DNA from: Streptomyces neyagawaensis
GTDB lineage: Bacteria; Actinomycetota; Actinomycetes; Streptomycetales; Streptomycetaceae
Length of the DNA: 64,000 nt
NCBI RefSeq assembly: GCF_023516595.1
Contig: NZ_JAMGBG010000025.1
Span: forward strand, 186,001 to 250,000
Reading direction: 5' to 3'
The notes beneath the pieces were generated by a model. It saw only the letters and a list, made by a program, of their open reading frames with translations, did no database searches and was not told the DNA's origin. Shown here piece after piece: positions 30,540-39,582 of this stretch (position 1 is its first letter; every line of letters begins with the position of its first letter). The position numbers were made by a program, and so were the translations under genes.

Positions 30540-31331
30540 TCAGCGCCAGAGCGGGGCGCCCGCCGTGCCCCCGGTCGCGGCCTCGATCTTGGCTCTGGTC
30601 TCCGTCATCACCCGCACGATGCGGTCCTCGTGGGCCGGGGTCAGGCGGGTGGTCGGCACCGAGCAGCTGATGGCGTCGCGGGCCGGGGTGTCGTAGCGCA
30701 GGGTGAAGCCGAACCCGACGATGCCGGGGACGCCCTCCTCGCGGTCGACGGAGTGGCCGCGGGCGCGGGTGGCGGCAAGGTCGGCGACAAGGGAGGCGCG
30801 GGTGGTGCGGGTGCGGGGGGTGAGCGCCTCGTACGGGCCCTCGGGCAGCTCCTCGTCGGGGCGCTCGGCGAGGAGGGCCTTGCCGAGGGCACCGGCGTGG
30901 GCGGGGAGGCGGCGGCCGACGCGGCTGATCGTGCGCAGGTACTCGTGGGACTCGCGGGTGGCCAGGTAGGCCACGTCCATGCCGTCGAGGCGGGCCAGGT
31001 GGATGGTCTCGCCGAGCGCCTCGGACGCCTCGTCGAGGTACGGCCGTACGGCGCGCACACGCGGGTCGGAGTCGAGATAGCCGGTGCCGGTGAGCAGGGC
31101 GCGGATGCCGATGCCGTAGAGGGAGCCGGTGGTGTCGGTGCGGACCCAGCCCCGGCCGATCAGCGTCTGGAGCAGCGCGTACATCGAGCTGCGCGGGACC
31201 CCCAGCGCGTCCGCCAGTTCCTGGAGCCGGGCCGGTCGGTCGCCGCGCGCGGCCAGCAGTTCCAGCAGGTCGAGGGTGCGCGCGGCCGATTTCACCTCAC
31301 GGACGCCCCCCGCGCCCTCTGTCTCCGCCAT
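30540..31331 (-). CDS. IclR-family transcriptional regulator of glucarate genes
   Basis: 263 residues. The winged helix (SAARTLDLLELLAARG, LADALGVPRSSMYALLQTLI) is followed by an IclR effector domain (GETIHLARLDGMDVAYLATRE, GALGKALLAE). It is divergent from the dehydratase pair, so it probably represses that operon until a sugar acid binds. An ATG at 31379 has a better ribosome site (GGAGG, 8 bp). However, the extra 16 codons have only about half G/C at third positions and overlap the forward promoter, so 31331 is preferred. Confidence 0.88.
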   Translation of the reverse strand: MAETEGAGGVREVKSAARTLDLLELLAARGDRPARLQELADALGVPRSSMYALLQTLIGRGWVRTDTTGSLYGIGIRALLTGTGYLDSDPRVRAVRPYLDEASEALGETIHLARLDGMDVAYLATRESHEYLRTISRVGRRLPAHAGALGKALLAERPDEELPEGPYEALTPRTRTTRASLVADLAATRARGHSVDREEGVPGIVGFGFTLRYDTPARDAISCSVPTTRLTPAHEDRIVRVMTETRAKIEAATGGTAGAPLWR

Positions 31332-31361
31332 GCGCCGATCGTATGCGGCACGCCCTGCCCA

Positions 31362-31390
31362 TTGACGCCCGTCATTCATATATCTAACCT
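31362..31390 (+). promoter_or_regulatory. Promoter of the glucarate operon with overlapping palindrome
   Basis: TTGACG (31362-31367), a 17-bp spacer, then TAACCT (31385-31390), 46 bp before the KdgD start. A TGACG-CC-CGTCA palindrome (31363-31374) overlaps the -35 and is a plausible IclR-family operator. Confidence 0.55.
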
Positions 31391-31435
31391 CCATCCCCAT
31401 ACATGGAGAGCGTCTACATAGGGAGATGACGTTCA

Positions 31436-32464
31436 GTGGGCCTCGACTCGGACCTCCGCGCGGCCACGGTCCGGCGGCTGCGCGACGGCATGGCGAACGG
31501 CGTCCTGTCGTTCCCGCTCACCAGCTTCCGCGCCGACGGCTCCCTCGACCTCGACGGCTTCGCCACGTACCTCGACGGGCAGGTCGCGACCGGCCCCGGC
31601 GCGGTCTTCCCCGCCTGCGGCACGGGCGAGTTCTTCTCCCTGGACGAGGACGAGTACCGGCAGGCCGTGACCGCCGCCGTGGAGGTGACGGCCGGGCGGG
31701 TGCCGGTGGTGGCCGGGATCGGCTACGGGTGGGCGCAGGCCGTGCGGTTCGCGCGGATCGCCGAGGAGGCCGGCGCCGACGCGCTGCTGGTGCTGCCGCA
31801 TTACCTGGTGGCCGCCCCGCAGGACGGGCTGGTCGGGCAGGTGGAGGAGATCGCCGCGCGGACCCGGCTGCCGCTCGTCGTCTACCAGCGCGACCAGGTC
31901 TCCTTCACCGCGGAGTCGCTCCGCCGGATCGCCCGCGTCCCGAACGTCGTCGGCCTGAAGGACGGGCACAGCGACCTCGACCGGCTCCAGCGCCTCACTC
32001 TCGCCGCCCCCGAGGGCTTCCTCTTCTTCAACGGCGCCGCGACCGCCGAGGTGCAGGCCCGCGCGTACGCCACGGTCGGTGTCCCGGCGTACTCCTCCGC
32101 CGTCCACGCCTTCGCGCCCGAGATCGCCGGGGCGTTCTTCGGCGCGTTGCGGCGCGGCGACGACCCGGCGGTGGAGAGGCTGCTGCGTGCGTTCTACGTC
32201 CCCCTCGTCGAGCTGCGGGACCGGTGTCCCGGGTACGCGGTGTCGCTGGTGAAGGCGGCCGCCCGGCTGCGCGGCCGTCCCGTCGGCCCGGTCCGCGCCC
32301 CGCTCACCGACCCCTCGGCCGCCGATCTCGCCGACCTGGAACGGCTGCTGGCCACCGGCCTCGCCCTCGCCGCGGACCTCGCCACCACGACACCCGCCGC
32401 CCCCACCGACGCGGTGCCCGGCGGCACCGCGCCCGCCGCCCCCACCGTAGGAGCCGCTCTGTGA
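31436..32464 (+). CDS. 5-dehydro-4-deoxyglucarate dehydratase
   Basis: 342-residue DapA-superfamily enzyme. It decarboxylates and dehydrates 5-dehydro-4-deoxy-D-glucarate to 2,5-dioxopentanoate, the second step of oxidative glucarate breakdown. The GMANGVLSFPLTSF start, PACGTGEFFSLDEDEY loop and Schiff-base K175 in VVGLKDGHSD fit KdgD. The C-terminal 40 residues are an Ala/Pro/Thr-rich tail. The GTG follows GGGAG at 10 bp; the stop overlaps the next GTG (GTGA), coupling it to glucarate dehydratase. Confidence 0.9.
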   Translation: MGLDSDLRAATVRRLRDGMANGVLSFPLTSFRADGSLDLDGFATYLDGQVATGPGAVFPACGTGEFFSLDEDEYRQAVTAAVEVTAGRVPVVAGIGYGWAQAVRFARIAEEAGADALLVLPHYLVAAPQDGLVGQVEEIAARTRLPLVVYQRDQVSFTAESLRRIARVPNVVGLKDGHSDLDRLQRLTLAAPEGFLFFNGAATAEVQARAYATVGVPAYSSAVHAFAPEIAGAFFGALRRGDDPAVERLLRAFYVPLVELRDRCPGYAVSLVKAAARLRGRPVGPVRAPLTDPSAADLADLERLLATGLALAADLATTTPAAPTDAVPGGTAPAAPTVGAAL

Positions 32465-33762
32465 CCGCCGTCCGCGATCTGACCGTCGCCGAGGTCCGGC
32501 TGACCCCGATCCTGGTCGCCGACCCCCCGCTGCTGAACACCCAGGGCGTGCACCAGCCGTACACGCCCCGGCTGATCGTGGAGGTCGTGACCGCCGACGG
32601 GACCACGGGCGTCGGCGAGACGTACGGCGACACGAAGTACCTGGAGCTGGCGCGGCCGTTCGCGACGCGGCTTGTGGGCCGCTCGGTCGACGATCTGAAC
32701 GGCCTGTTCGGCGTCGCCGACGAGGTCGCGGTCGACGCCTCACGGACCTCCGGTCAGGTGGACGTGGGTGGCCTGCGCGGGGTGCAGACCGCCGACAAGC
32801 TGCGGCTCTCGGTCGTCTCCGCGTTCGAGGTGGCCTGCCTGGACGCCCTCGGCAAGGCGCTGGGCCTGCCGGTGCACGCCCTGCTCGGCGGCAAGGTCCG
32901 GGACACGGTGGAGTACAGCGCGTACCTGTTCTACAAGTGGGCCGACCATCCCGAGGGCGTCCCCTGCGAGAAGGACGACTGGGGCGCGGCCCTCGACCCG
33001 GCCGGGGTGGTGGAGCAGGCCCGGAGGTTCACCGAGCGCTACGGCTTCACGTCCTTCAAGCTCAAGGGCGGTGTCTTCCCGCCGGACGAGGAGATCGCCG
33101 CGGTCCGCGCCCTCGCGGAGGCGTTCCCCGGCCGACCGCTGCGGCTCGACCCCAACGGGGCCTGGTCCGTGGAGACCTCCGTGCGGGTCGCGGACGCCCT
33201 GGCCGACGTCCTCGAATACCTGGAGGACCCGGCGCTGGGCACGCCCGCCATGGCCGAGGTCGCGGCGCACACGCCGGTGCCGCTCGCCACCAACATGTGC
33301 GTGACGACGTTCGCCGAGATCAAGGAGGCGTTCACGAAGGACGCCGTCCAGGTCGTCCTGTCGGACCACCACTACTGGGGCGGTCTGCGCAACACCCGTG
33401 AGCTGGCCGCGATCTGCCGTGCCTTCGGCGTCGGCGTCTCCATGCACTCCAACACCCACCTCGGCATCAGTCTCGCCGCGATGACCCATGTGGCGTCCAC
33501 GGTGCCGAACCTCCACCACGCCTGCGACTCCCACTACCCCTGGCAGTCCGAGGACGTCCTCACCGAGCGCCTCACCTTCCAGAACGGCACCGTACGGGTG
33601 TCCGACGCGCCGGGCCTGGGCGTCGAACTGGACCGCGCCCGGCTGGCCCTCCTCCACGAGCGGTGGCTGGCCGACGACGGCTCCCTCCACGACCGTGACG
33701 ACGAGGCGGCGATGCGGGTGGCGGACCCGGCCTGGAGCACACCGTCGGTGCCGCGCTGGTGA
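32461..33762 (+). CDS. Glucarate dehydratase (enolase superfamily)
   Basis: 433 residues. It dehydrates D-glucarate (and often L-idarate) to 5-dehydro-4-deoxyglucarate, feeding KdgD. Mandelate-racemase-type catalytic set: K200-x-K202 (SFKLKGG), metal ligands D230, E255 (LEDP) and N278 (TNMC), and general base H329 (SMHSNTH). The N-terminal capping domain has NTQGVHQPYTPRLIVEV. The enolase-superfamily GlucD signature and its KdgD partner make the substrate fairly secure. No aldehyde dehydrogenase for the next step or transporter is adjacent. Confidence 0.92.
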   Translation: MTAVRDLTVAEVRLTPILVADPPLLNTQGVHQPYTPRLIVEVVTADGTTGVGETYGDTKYLELARPFATRLVGRSVDDLNGLFGVADEVAVDASRTSGQVDVGGLRGVQTADKLRLSVVSAFEVACLDALGKALGLPVHALLGGKVRDTVEYSAYLFYKWADHPEGVPCEKDDWGAALDPAGVVEQARRFTERYGFTSFKLKGGVFPPDEEIAAVRALAEAFPGRPLRLDPNGAWSVETSVRVADALADVLEYLEDPALGTPAMAEVAAHTPVPLATNMCVTTFAEIKEAFTKDAVQVVLSDHHYWGGLRNTRELAAICRAFGVGVSMHSNTHLGISLAAMTHVASTVPNLHHACDSHYPWQSEDVLTERLTFQNGTVRVSDAPGLGVELDRARLALLHERWLADDGSLHDRDDEAAMRVADPAWSTPSVPRW

Positions 33763-33843
33763 ACGGCCCCACCGCCCGCCGACGGGCGCCGGAGGACCGC
33801 GTGTCCCCGGTCCGCGTCGGCCCGGCGGGGCCATCGTGGAGGC

Positions 33844-34638
33844 ATGGACGACAAGCGTGGCGACGTGTGGGCGGCCGGTGACGCCTACGAGCGGTACATG
33901 GGCCGGTGGAGCCGTCCGGTCGCGGAGCGGTTCACGACGTGGCTCGGCCTCCCGGACGGCGCGCGGTGGCTGGACGTGGGGTGCGGCACCGGAGCGCTGA
34001 CCGCGACGGTGGCGGCCCGCTGCCGACCGCGCACCGTGGTGGGGCTGGACCGGTCCGCCGGGTTCGTGGCCTCGGCCCGTGCCGCGGTACCCGCGCCCGC
34101 GCACTTCGTGGTGGCCGACGCGGTGGCGCCGCCGGTGCGCGACGGGGTGTTCGACGCGGTGGTCAGCGGGCTGGCGCTCAACTTCCTCCCCGCGCCGGGC
34201 GCGGCGGTCGCCGCGTGGGCCCGGCTGGTGCGGCCCGGAGGCCTGATCGCGGCGTACGTGTGGGACTACGCGGAGGGCATGGAGTTCCTACGACGGTTCT
34301 GGGACACCGCGGTCACGCTGGACCCGTCGGCAGCCCCGCTGGACGAGGGCCGCCGCTTCCCGGTCTGCCGCCCGGAACCCCTGCGCGCGCTGTGGACGGA
34401 GGCGGGGCTGACCGAGGTGGCGGTCACCCCGATCGAGGTCCCCACGGTCTTCACCGGCTTCGCGGACTTCTGGCAGCCGTTCCTGGCCGGCCAGGGCCCC
34501 GCCCCCGGCTACGTCACAGCCCTCACCCCACCCGCCCGCGACCGCCTGCACGACACGCTCACCAGAGCCGTCCCCGCCCACCCGGACGGCTCGATCACCC
34601 TGACCGCCCGGGCCTGGGCGATCAAAGGCCGACGGTGA
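33844..34638 (+). CDS. Class I SAM-dependent methyltransferase
   Basis: 264 residues. SAM motif I LDVGCGTGALTATVAARC, motif II VGLDRS, motif III ADAVAPPVRDGVFDAVVSG and post-motif LVRPGGLIAAYVWD are clear. The UbiE-like type gives no substrate. The gene stands alone between the glucarate operon and the repeat cluster. GTGGAGG sits only 1 bp from the ATG; the alternative is initiation without a normal ribosome site. Confidence 0.85.
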   Translation: MDDKRGDVWAAGDAYERYMGRWSRPVAERFTTWLGLPDGARWLDVGCGTGALTATVAARCRPRTVVGLDRSAGFVASARAAVPAPAHFVVADAVAPPVRDGVFDAVVSGLALNFLPAPGAAVAAWARLVRPGGLIAAYVWDYAEGMEFLRRFWDTAVTLDPSAAPLDEGRRFPVCRPEPLRALWTEAGLTEVAVTPIEVPTVFTGFADFWQPFLAGQGPAPGYVTALTPPARDRLHDTLTRAVPAHPDGSITLTARAWAIKGRR

Positions 34639-34652
34639 AACCCCCGCCCGCC

Positions 34653-34892
34653 AAGGGGCGCGGGGAACTGCGCGACAAGCCACACACCACCCGCACCCGC
34701 CGACGAAGGGCGCACCCCCGCTCGGTAAAGGGGCGCGGGGAACTGCGCGACAAGCCACACACCACCCGCACCCGCCCAGAAAGCGCGCCCCCACCCCCTC
34801 ACAGCGCCTGGGCAGTGAAAGACCGACACGAAACCCCCGCCCCGCAAGGGGCGCGAGGAACTGCGCGACCAACCCCCACCACCCGCACCCGC
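34653..34892 (+). repeat. Three direct copies of the REP-like element
   Basis: Copies at 34653-34700, 34728-34775 and 34846-34892. The first two are identical over 48 bp (the 21-bp core plus a CACCACCCGCACCCGC-type tail) and 75 bp apart; the third has a few changes. They occupy most of the 356-bp gap between the methyltransferase and kinase genes, in which no coding frame is credible. Confidence 0.85.
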
Positions 34893-34994
34893 CAACGAAG
34901 CACACCCCCCGCCCCCTCACGCGCCCCACCCCACCCAGCGGAGCGTTTTGGTGCAGACTGGCCAGATCCACGCACCACCGCCAGGGAGCACACC

Positions 34995-36107
34995 GTGACC
35001 GCGTTCAAAGGGGAGCGTCCACACCACCGGCCCCAGACCGACCCGCTGTCGGCCATGAGGACCCCGGACGACCCGCCCTGGGACGTGTATCTGACCGGCA
35101 CCGTCTTCCTCGACATCATCTTCACCGGCCTCGACTCCGCCCCGGTCCGCGGCACCGAGTCCTGGGCCCGCGGCATGGGCTCCAGCCCCGGCGGCGTGGC
35201 GAACATGGCCACGGCGCTGGCCCGGCTCGGCCTGCGGACCTCCCTCGCCGCGGCCTTCGGCGACGACCACTACGGCGAGTACTGCTGGGACGCCCTGGAG
35301 CAGGGCGAGGGCATCGACCTGTCCGCCTCCCGCACCGTCCCAGGCTGGCACTCCCCGGTCACCGTCTCCATGGCGTACGAGGGCGAACGCACGATGGTCT
35401 CGCACGGCCACGCCGCCCCCGCGGAGGAGTCCGCGCCGGAGTGCCCGCCGTTCGCGCGCGCCGCCGTCGCCTCCCTCGCGCCCGGCGTGCGTGCCCCCTG
35501 GATCGCGCAGGCCTCGCGCAAGGGCACCCGGATCTTCGCGGACGTCGGTTGGGACGAGACCGGCGCCTGGGATCTGGCGGGGCTGCCCGACCTCGCCCAC
35601 TGCGAGGCGTTCCTGCCGAACGCGGAGGAGGCCATGCGGTACACCCGCGCCGACTGCCCCCGCGCCGCCGCCCGCGCCCTCACGGAGCACGTCCCGGTGG
35701 CGGTGGTGACGCTCGGCGCGGAGGGCGCGTACGCGGTGGACGGCCGTACCGGCGAGACCGCGGAGGTGCCGGCGATCGCGGTGGAGGCCCTCGACCCCAC
35801 GGGCGCCGGCGATGTGTTCGTGGCCGGTTTCGTCACCGGCACCCTCGCGGACTGGCCCCTGGCGGACCGGCTGGCCTTCGCCGGGCTGACCGCCGCCCTG
35901 TCGGTCCAGGAGTTCGGCGGGTCACTGTCGGCGCCCGGCTGGTCCGAGATCGCCGCGTGGTGGCGCCGGGTGCGGTCCCTCGACGTCCAGGACCCCGCCG
36001 CCCTGCGCCGCTACGCCTTCCTGGAGGACTTCCTCCCCGAGGGGCCCGTGGCCCCCTGGCCGCTGCGCCGCGCGGTCCCCACCATCGGCTTCCGCCGCTC
36101 GGCCTGA
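34995..36107 (+). CDS. PfkB-family carbohydrate kinase
   Basis: 370 residues. The ribokinase fold has an N-terminal GSSPGGVANMATALARLG motif and the C-terminal signature DPTGAGDVFVAGF with catalytic D273. It phosphorylates a sugar or nucleoside not identifiable from sequence. The GTG at 34995 follows CAGGGAGCACACC. It has a long C-terminal extension (about 45 residues after the kinase core). Confidence 0.88.
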   Translation: MTAFKGERPHHRPQTDPLSAMRTPDDPPWDVYLTGTVFLDIIFTGLDSAPVRGTESWARGMGSSPGGVANMATALARLGLRTSLAAAFGDDHYGEYCWDALEQGEGIDLSASRTVPGWHSPVTVSMAYEGERTMVSHGHAAPAEESAPECPPFARAAVASLAPGVRAPWIAQASRKGTRIFADVGWDETGAWDLAGLPDLAHCEAFLPNAEEAMRYTRADCPRAAARALTEHVPVAVVTLGAEGAYAVDGRTGETAEVPAIAVEALDPTGAGDVFVAGFVTGTLADWPLADRLAFAGLTAALSVQEFGGSLSAPGWSEIAAWWRRVRSLDVQDPAALRRYAFLEDFLPEGPVAPWPLRRAVPTIGFRRSA

Positions 36108-36140
36108 AGTGAACTTCCCTGCGGCCTGAAGTGAACTCCC

Positions 36141-36176
36141 CTGCGCGGAAGGGCGGTTGAGAACCCCTCCGCGCAG
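36141..36176 (+). terminator. Hairpin terminator after the PfkB kinase gene
   Basis: Arms 36141-36153 and 36164-36176 pair at 12 of 13 positions around a 10-base loop. Just before it, a 22-bp unit (GCGGCCTGAAGTGAACT plus a short tail) is tandemly duplicated at about 36101-36145, overlapping the kinase stop codon. Confidence 0.7.
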
Positions 36177-36220
36177 CCGGGGCGTCTGTGACTACCCCGC
36201 CGCACACGCCCCAAACACAA

Positions 36221-36236
36221 CGTGATTCACATCACA
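36221..36236. promoter_or_regulatory. CRP-like palindrome ahead of the MFS gene
   Basis: CGTGA-n6-TCACA, with a perfect GTGAT/ATCAC core. It sits in an unusually AT-rich stretch (36215-36290) that probably carries the promoter of the MFS gene at 36376. Confidence 0.4.
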
Positions 36237-36375
36237 CGCTTTGCGTTTCTTCCGTGCTCCGCGACCTTGATACAAATTCTCCGCGCGTCCCTGTCCGTCG
36301 ACAGCCGCCCAATTCCCTTGCCGGGCCGCGGTCGTCGGGGTCCGGAGCCGCACCCTCGCACGTCCAGGAACGCCC

Positions 36376-37569
36376 GTGTCCCCCCGCACCCCCACCCTGC
36401 CCTGGCCCCTCGTCGCCCTTTTCACGGCCGGGTACCTCGCCGCGTACCTCCTGCCGACCACCGTCGGCCGGCTCGACGCGGGCCTCCCCCTCACCGCCAC
36501 CGAGGCCGGCGCCGTCGGCAGCGCCCTGCTCCTGGGTTCGGCCACGGCCGGCTTCACGCTCGCCGCGCAGGTGGAGCGGTTCGGCCCCCGCCGCCTCGCC
36601 CGCGTCGGCCTGCTGCTCGCGGCCGCCGGCTACGGCACCGCCGCCCTCACCACCAGCCTCCCCGCGGTCGTCGCGGGAGCGGTCCTCGGCGGCTTCGGCT
36701 CGGGCACGGCGACCGCCGTGGCCGCCGCCGGCATCGCCGCGCAGCGGGACCCCCACCGGGTGTCCACGACGGGTCTGCTGGGTGTCTCGGCGCTGGCCGG
36801 CGCCCTCTATCTGACGATCCCCCAGCTGGGCCCCGGCCATGGCGTGCCGCTCGCCGCCCTCGCCGTCACGGCCCTGCTCACCCTGCCGGTGACCGGCCGT
36901 CTCACCACCGCCGTGGCCGCCGCCCCCACCGGCGGGGAACGCGGCCCGCTCCCCCACCGCCGCTCGGGGCTGGTCCTCGCCGCGACCCTCCTGATGTGGT
37001 CCCTCGCGCAGAACTCCCTGTGGGGCGTGAGCGGCCGCATCGGCACCACCCAGGCCGGGCTCACCGAGGTCACCGTCGGCGCGGTCTTCGCGGCGGCCCT
37101 CGGCGCGGGCCTGCTCGGGGTGATCGGCGCGGGTGCGCTGGGCGCGCGGCTGGGCCGGGCGCTGCCCATCGGCGGCGGCACCGCGCTCATCGCGGGCTGT
37201 ATCGCGCTGAGCGCCTCGGCGACCGACCTGACCAGCTTCGCCACGGGCGAGATCGCCTGGAACGTGCTCTACCCGGTCGTGCTGTCGTATCTGATCGGTC
37301 TCGCCGCCTCGCTCGACCCGCGCGGCCGCTGGGCCGTCCTCGTCGGCTCCGCGTCCTCGCTCGGCACGGCCGCCGGCCCCCTCACCGGCAGTCTGCTCTC
37401 CGCGCACGCCGGTTTCCCGGCGATGGGCGCGATCCTGGCCGTGGGCCTGCTCCTGATCGCCGCCCCCATGACGGCCGTGGCCCTGCGCACCACGACCGCC
37501 ACGACCGAGCACGCCCGCTACCGGGACCGGTCGGCCACCGAGCAGCCGGAGTACCGCCCGGCGGCCTGA
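36376..37569 (+). CDS. MFS transporter
   Basis: 397 residues, about 12 hydrophobic helices, a compact member of the YbfB/CynX-like or general MFS group. The first half has GGFGSGTATAVAAAGIAAQ and a degenerate loop 2-3 (QVERFGPRRLARVG). No substrate can be assigned. The GTG follows AGGAACGCCC. It converges on the deaminase gene with 60 bp between. Confidence 0.82.
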   Translation: MSPRTPTLPWPLVALFTAGYLAAYLLPTTVGRLDAGLPLTATEAGAVGSALLLGSATAGFTLAAQVERFGPRRLARVGLLLAAAGYGTAALTTSLPAVVAGAVLGGFGSGTATAVAAAGIAAQRDPHRVSTTGLLGVSALAGALYLTIPQLGPGHGVPLAALAVTALLTLPVTGRLTTAVAAAPTGGERGPLPHRRSGLVLAATLLMWSLAQNSLWGVSGRIGTTQAGLTEVTVGAVFAAALGAGLLGVIGAGALGARLGRALPIGGGTALIAGCIALSASATDLTSFATGEIAWNVLYPVVLSYLIGLAASLDPRGRWAVLVGSASSLGTAAGPLTGSLLSAHAGFPAMGAILAVGLLLIAAPMTAVALRTTTATTEHARYRDRSATEQPEYRPAA

Positions 37570-37629
37570 CCGCGGTCGGGTTCGGCGCCCGTCGCCCGTC
37601 ACCCGTCGCCCCGTCAGAACTGGCAGGCG

Positions 37630-38619
37630 TCAGAACTCGTACGCGTCGACCTCGGCGAGATACCGGGCCCGCCGCTCCTCGTCGTCCTCCAGGAAGGAGG
37701 CGGTGAAGGAGTTGCGGGCCAGCTCGCGCAGCCGCTCCTCGCTCAGGCCGAGGGTGCGGTGGACGGCGTCGAAGTTGTCGCCGACGTAGCCGCCGAAGTA
37801 GGCGGGGTCGTCGGAGTTGACCGTGCAGAGCAGTCCCGCGTCGAGCATGGCGGGCAGGGGGTGGTCGGCGAGGGTGTCGACGGTCCGCAGCCGGACGTTG
37901 GACAGCGGACACAGCGTCAGCGGGATCCGCTCGCGCACGAGCCGCTCGACGAGCGCCGGGTCCTCCATGCAGCGCAGCCCGTGGTCGACCCGCTCGACAC
38001 CGAGCACGTCCAGGGCCTCGGCGATGTACTCCGGCGGCCCCTCCTCACCCGCGTGCGCGACCCGCCGCAGCCCGAGCCGGGCAGCGGCCTCGTACACCTC
38101 GCGGAACTTGACCGGCGGGTGTCCGACCTCGGCGGAGTCGAGTCCGATGCCGGTGATCCGGTCGAGGTACGGGTGGGCGGCCTGAAGGGTCTCCATGGCG
38201 GAGGCGGCGGACTCGTCGCGCAGGAAGCACATGATGAGCCGGGTGGAGATCCCGTGGGTCTCCTCGCTCTTCTCCAGCGCCCGCCACAGCCCCTCGACGA
38301 CGGTGCCCATGGCCACCCCGCGGGCGGTGTGCGCCTGCGGATCGAAGAACATCTCCACGTGCCGTACGCCCTGCGCCGCGGCCCGGGTGAGATAGGCGTC
38401 GGCGAGGTCCGCGAAGTCCCGCTCGGTGCGGAGCACGGCCATCAGCTCGTAGTACAGGTTCAGGAACGACTGGAGGTCCTCGAACCGGTACGCCTCGCGG
38501 AGCGCGTCCGTGTCGGCGTACGGCAGGGTCACCCCGTTCCGCGCGGCCAGCTCGAACGCCAGCTCCGGCTCCAGGGTTCCTTCGATGTGCAGGTGCAGTT
38601 CAGCTTTGGGGAGGGACAT
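37630..38619 (-). CDS. Adenosine/adenine deaminase family
   Basis: 329-residue zinc amidohydrolase. Metal ligands are H9 and H11 (LHLHIEGTLEP), the catalytic region is HAGEEGPPEYI, and further motifs are RVDHGLRC and VNSDDPAYF. The HIEGTLEP form, rather than HLDG of classical adenosine deaminase, is typical of the adenine-deaminating branch of this family, so adenine is the more likely substrate. The ATG at 38619 is used; the codon before it in frame is TTG. Confidence 0.88.
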   Translation of the reverse strand: MSLPKAELHLHIEGTLEPELAFELAARNGVTLPYADTDALREAYRFEDLQSFLNLYYELMAVLRTERDFADLADAYLTRAAAQGVRHVEMFFDPQAHTARGVAMGTVVEGLWRALEKSEETHGISTRLIMCFLRDESAASAMETLQAAHPYLDRITGIGLDSAEVGHPPVKFREVYEAAARLGLRRVAHAGEEGPPEYIAEALDVLGVERVDHGLRCMEDPALVERLVRERIPLTLCPLSNVRLRTVDTLADHPLPAMLDAGLLCTVNSDDPAYFGGYVGDNFDAVHRTLGLSEERLRELARNSFTASFLEDDEERRARYLAEVDAYEF

Positions 38620-38667
38620 CAAAGCATGATACGTCCGGCATGCCGCGATTTCGCATCCGCACGGCCG

Positions 38668-39576
38668 TCACCGCCGTTTCGGCAGCGCCACCCTCATCAG
38701 GTCGTGCGCCACGCTCAGCTCCCCCTCGAACCCGGCGGCCCGCGCCTGCCGTTCGAACTCGTCCGGCTCCGTGTAGCGCTGGCTGAAGTGGGTCAGCACG
38801 AGGTGCCGTACGCCGCAGTCGCGGGCCACGGAGGCGGCCTGACCGGCGGTCAGATGGCCGTGGTCCACGGCGAGTTCGATGTCCTCGTTGAGGAACGTGG
38901 ACTCGATGACGAGCATGTCGGCGCTGTCCGCGAGGGCGTACACCCCGTCGCACAGCCGGGTGTCCATGATGAACGCGAACCGCTGTCCGCGCCGCAGCTC
39001 GCTCACGTCGTCCAGCGACACGCCGCCAAGGCTGCCCTCCCGCTGGATCCGCCCGATGTCCGGCCCCTTGATGCCGTGCTCGGCGAGCCGCTCGGGCAGC
39101 ATGCGGCGCCCGTCGGGTTCGACGAGCCGGTAGCCGTAGGACTCCACGGGGTGGGAGAGCTTGCGCGCGTCGAGGGTGTACGCGGGGGTGGTGGCCAGCA
39201 CGGCGCCCTCCCCGTCGACGGGGACCTCCGTGATCGGCACGGTCTCCCGGTATGCCGTCGCGTACCGCAGCCGGTCGAAGAACCGTTTGCCGGAGCGCGG
39301 GTAGTGCGCGGTGATCTCGTGCGGGACGCGGTCGAGATTGATGCGCTGGATGACCCCGGCGAGCCCGAGCGAGTGGTCACCGTGGAAGTGGGTGACGCAC
39401 AGGCGGTTCAGGTCGTGTGCGGCGACACCGGCGCGCAGCATCTGGCGCTGGGTGCCCTCGCCGGGGTCGAACAGCAGGCCCTGACCGTCCCACCGCAGGA
39501 GGTAGCCGTTGTGGTTGCGGTGCCGGGTCGGGACCTGGCTGGCGGTGCCGAGGACCACCAGTTCACGTGAGGACAC
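38668..39576 (-). CDS. rnz: Ribonuclease Z
   Basis: 302-residue tRNA 3' endonuclease of the metallo-beta-lactamase fold. The HFHGDH zinc motif, [22 protein letters not shown] start, MDTRLCDG and [10 protein letters not shown] with later His ligands are present. GTG start with a weak ribosome site, 6 bp after the HIT gene, so the two are probably co-transcribed. Confidence 0.95.
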   Translation of the reverse strand: MSSRELVVLGTASQVPTRHRNHNGYLLRWDGQGLLFDPGEGTQRQMLRAGVAAHDLNRLCVTHFHGDHSLGLAGVIQRINLDRVPHEITAHYPRSGKRFFDRLRYATAYRETVPITEVPVDGEGAVLATTPAYTLDARKLSHPVESYGYRLVEPDGRRMLPERLAEHGIKGPDIGRIQREGSLGGVSLDDVSELRRGQRFAFIMDTRLCDGVYALADSADMLVIESTFLNEDIELAVDHGHLTAGQAASVARDCGVRHLVLTHFSQRYTEPDEFERQARAAGFEGELSVAHDLMRVALPKRR

Positions 39577-39582
39577 GGCTCG

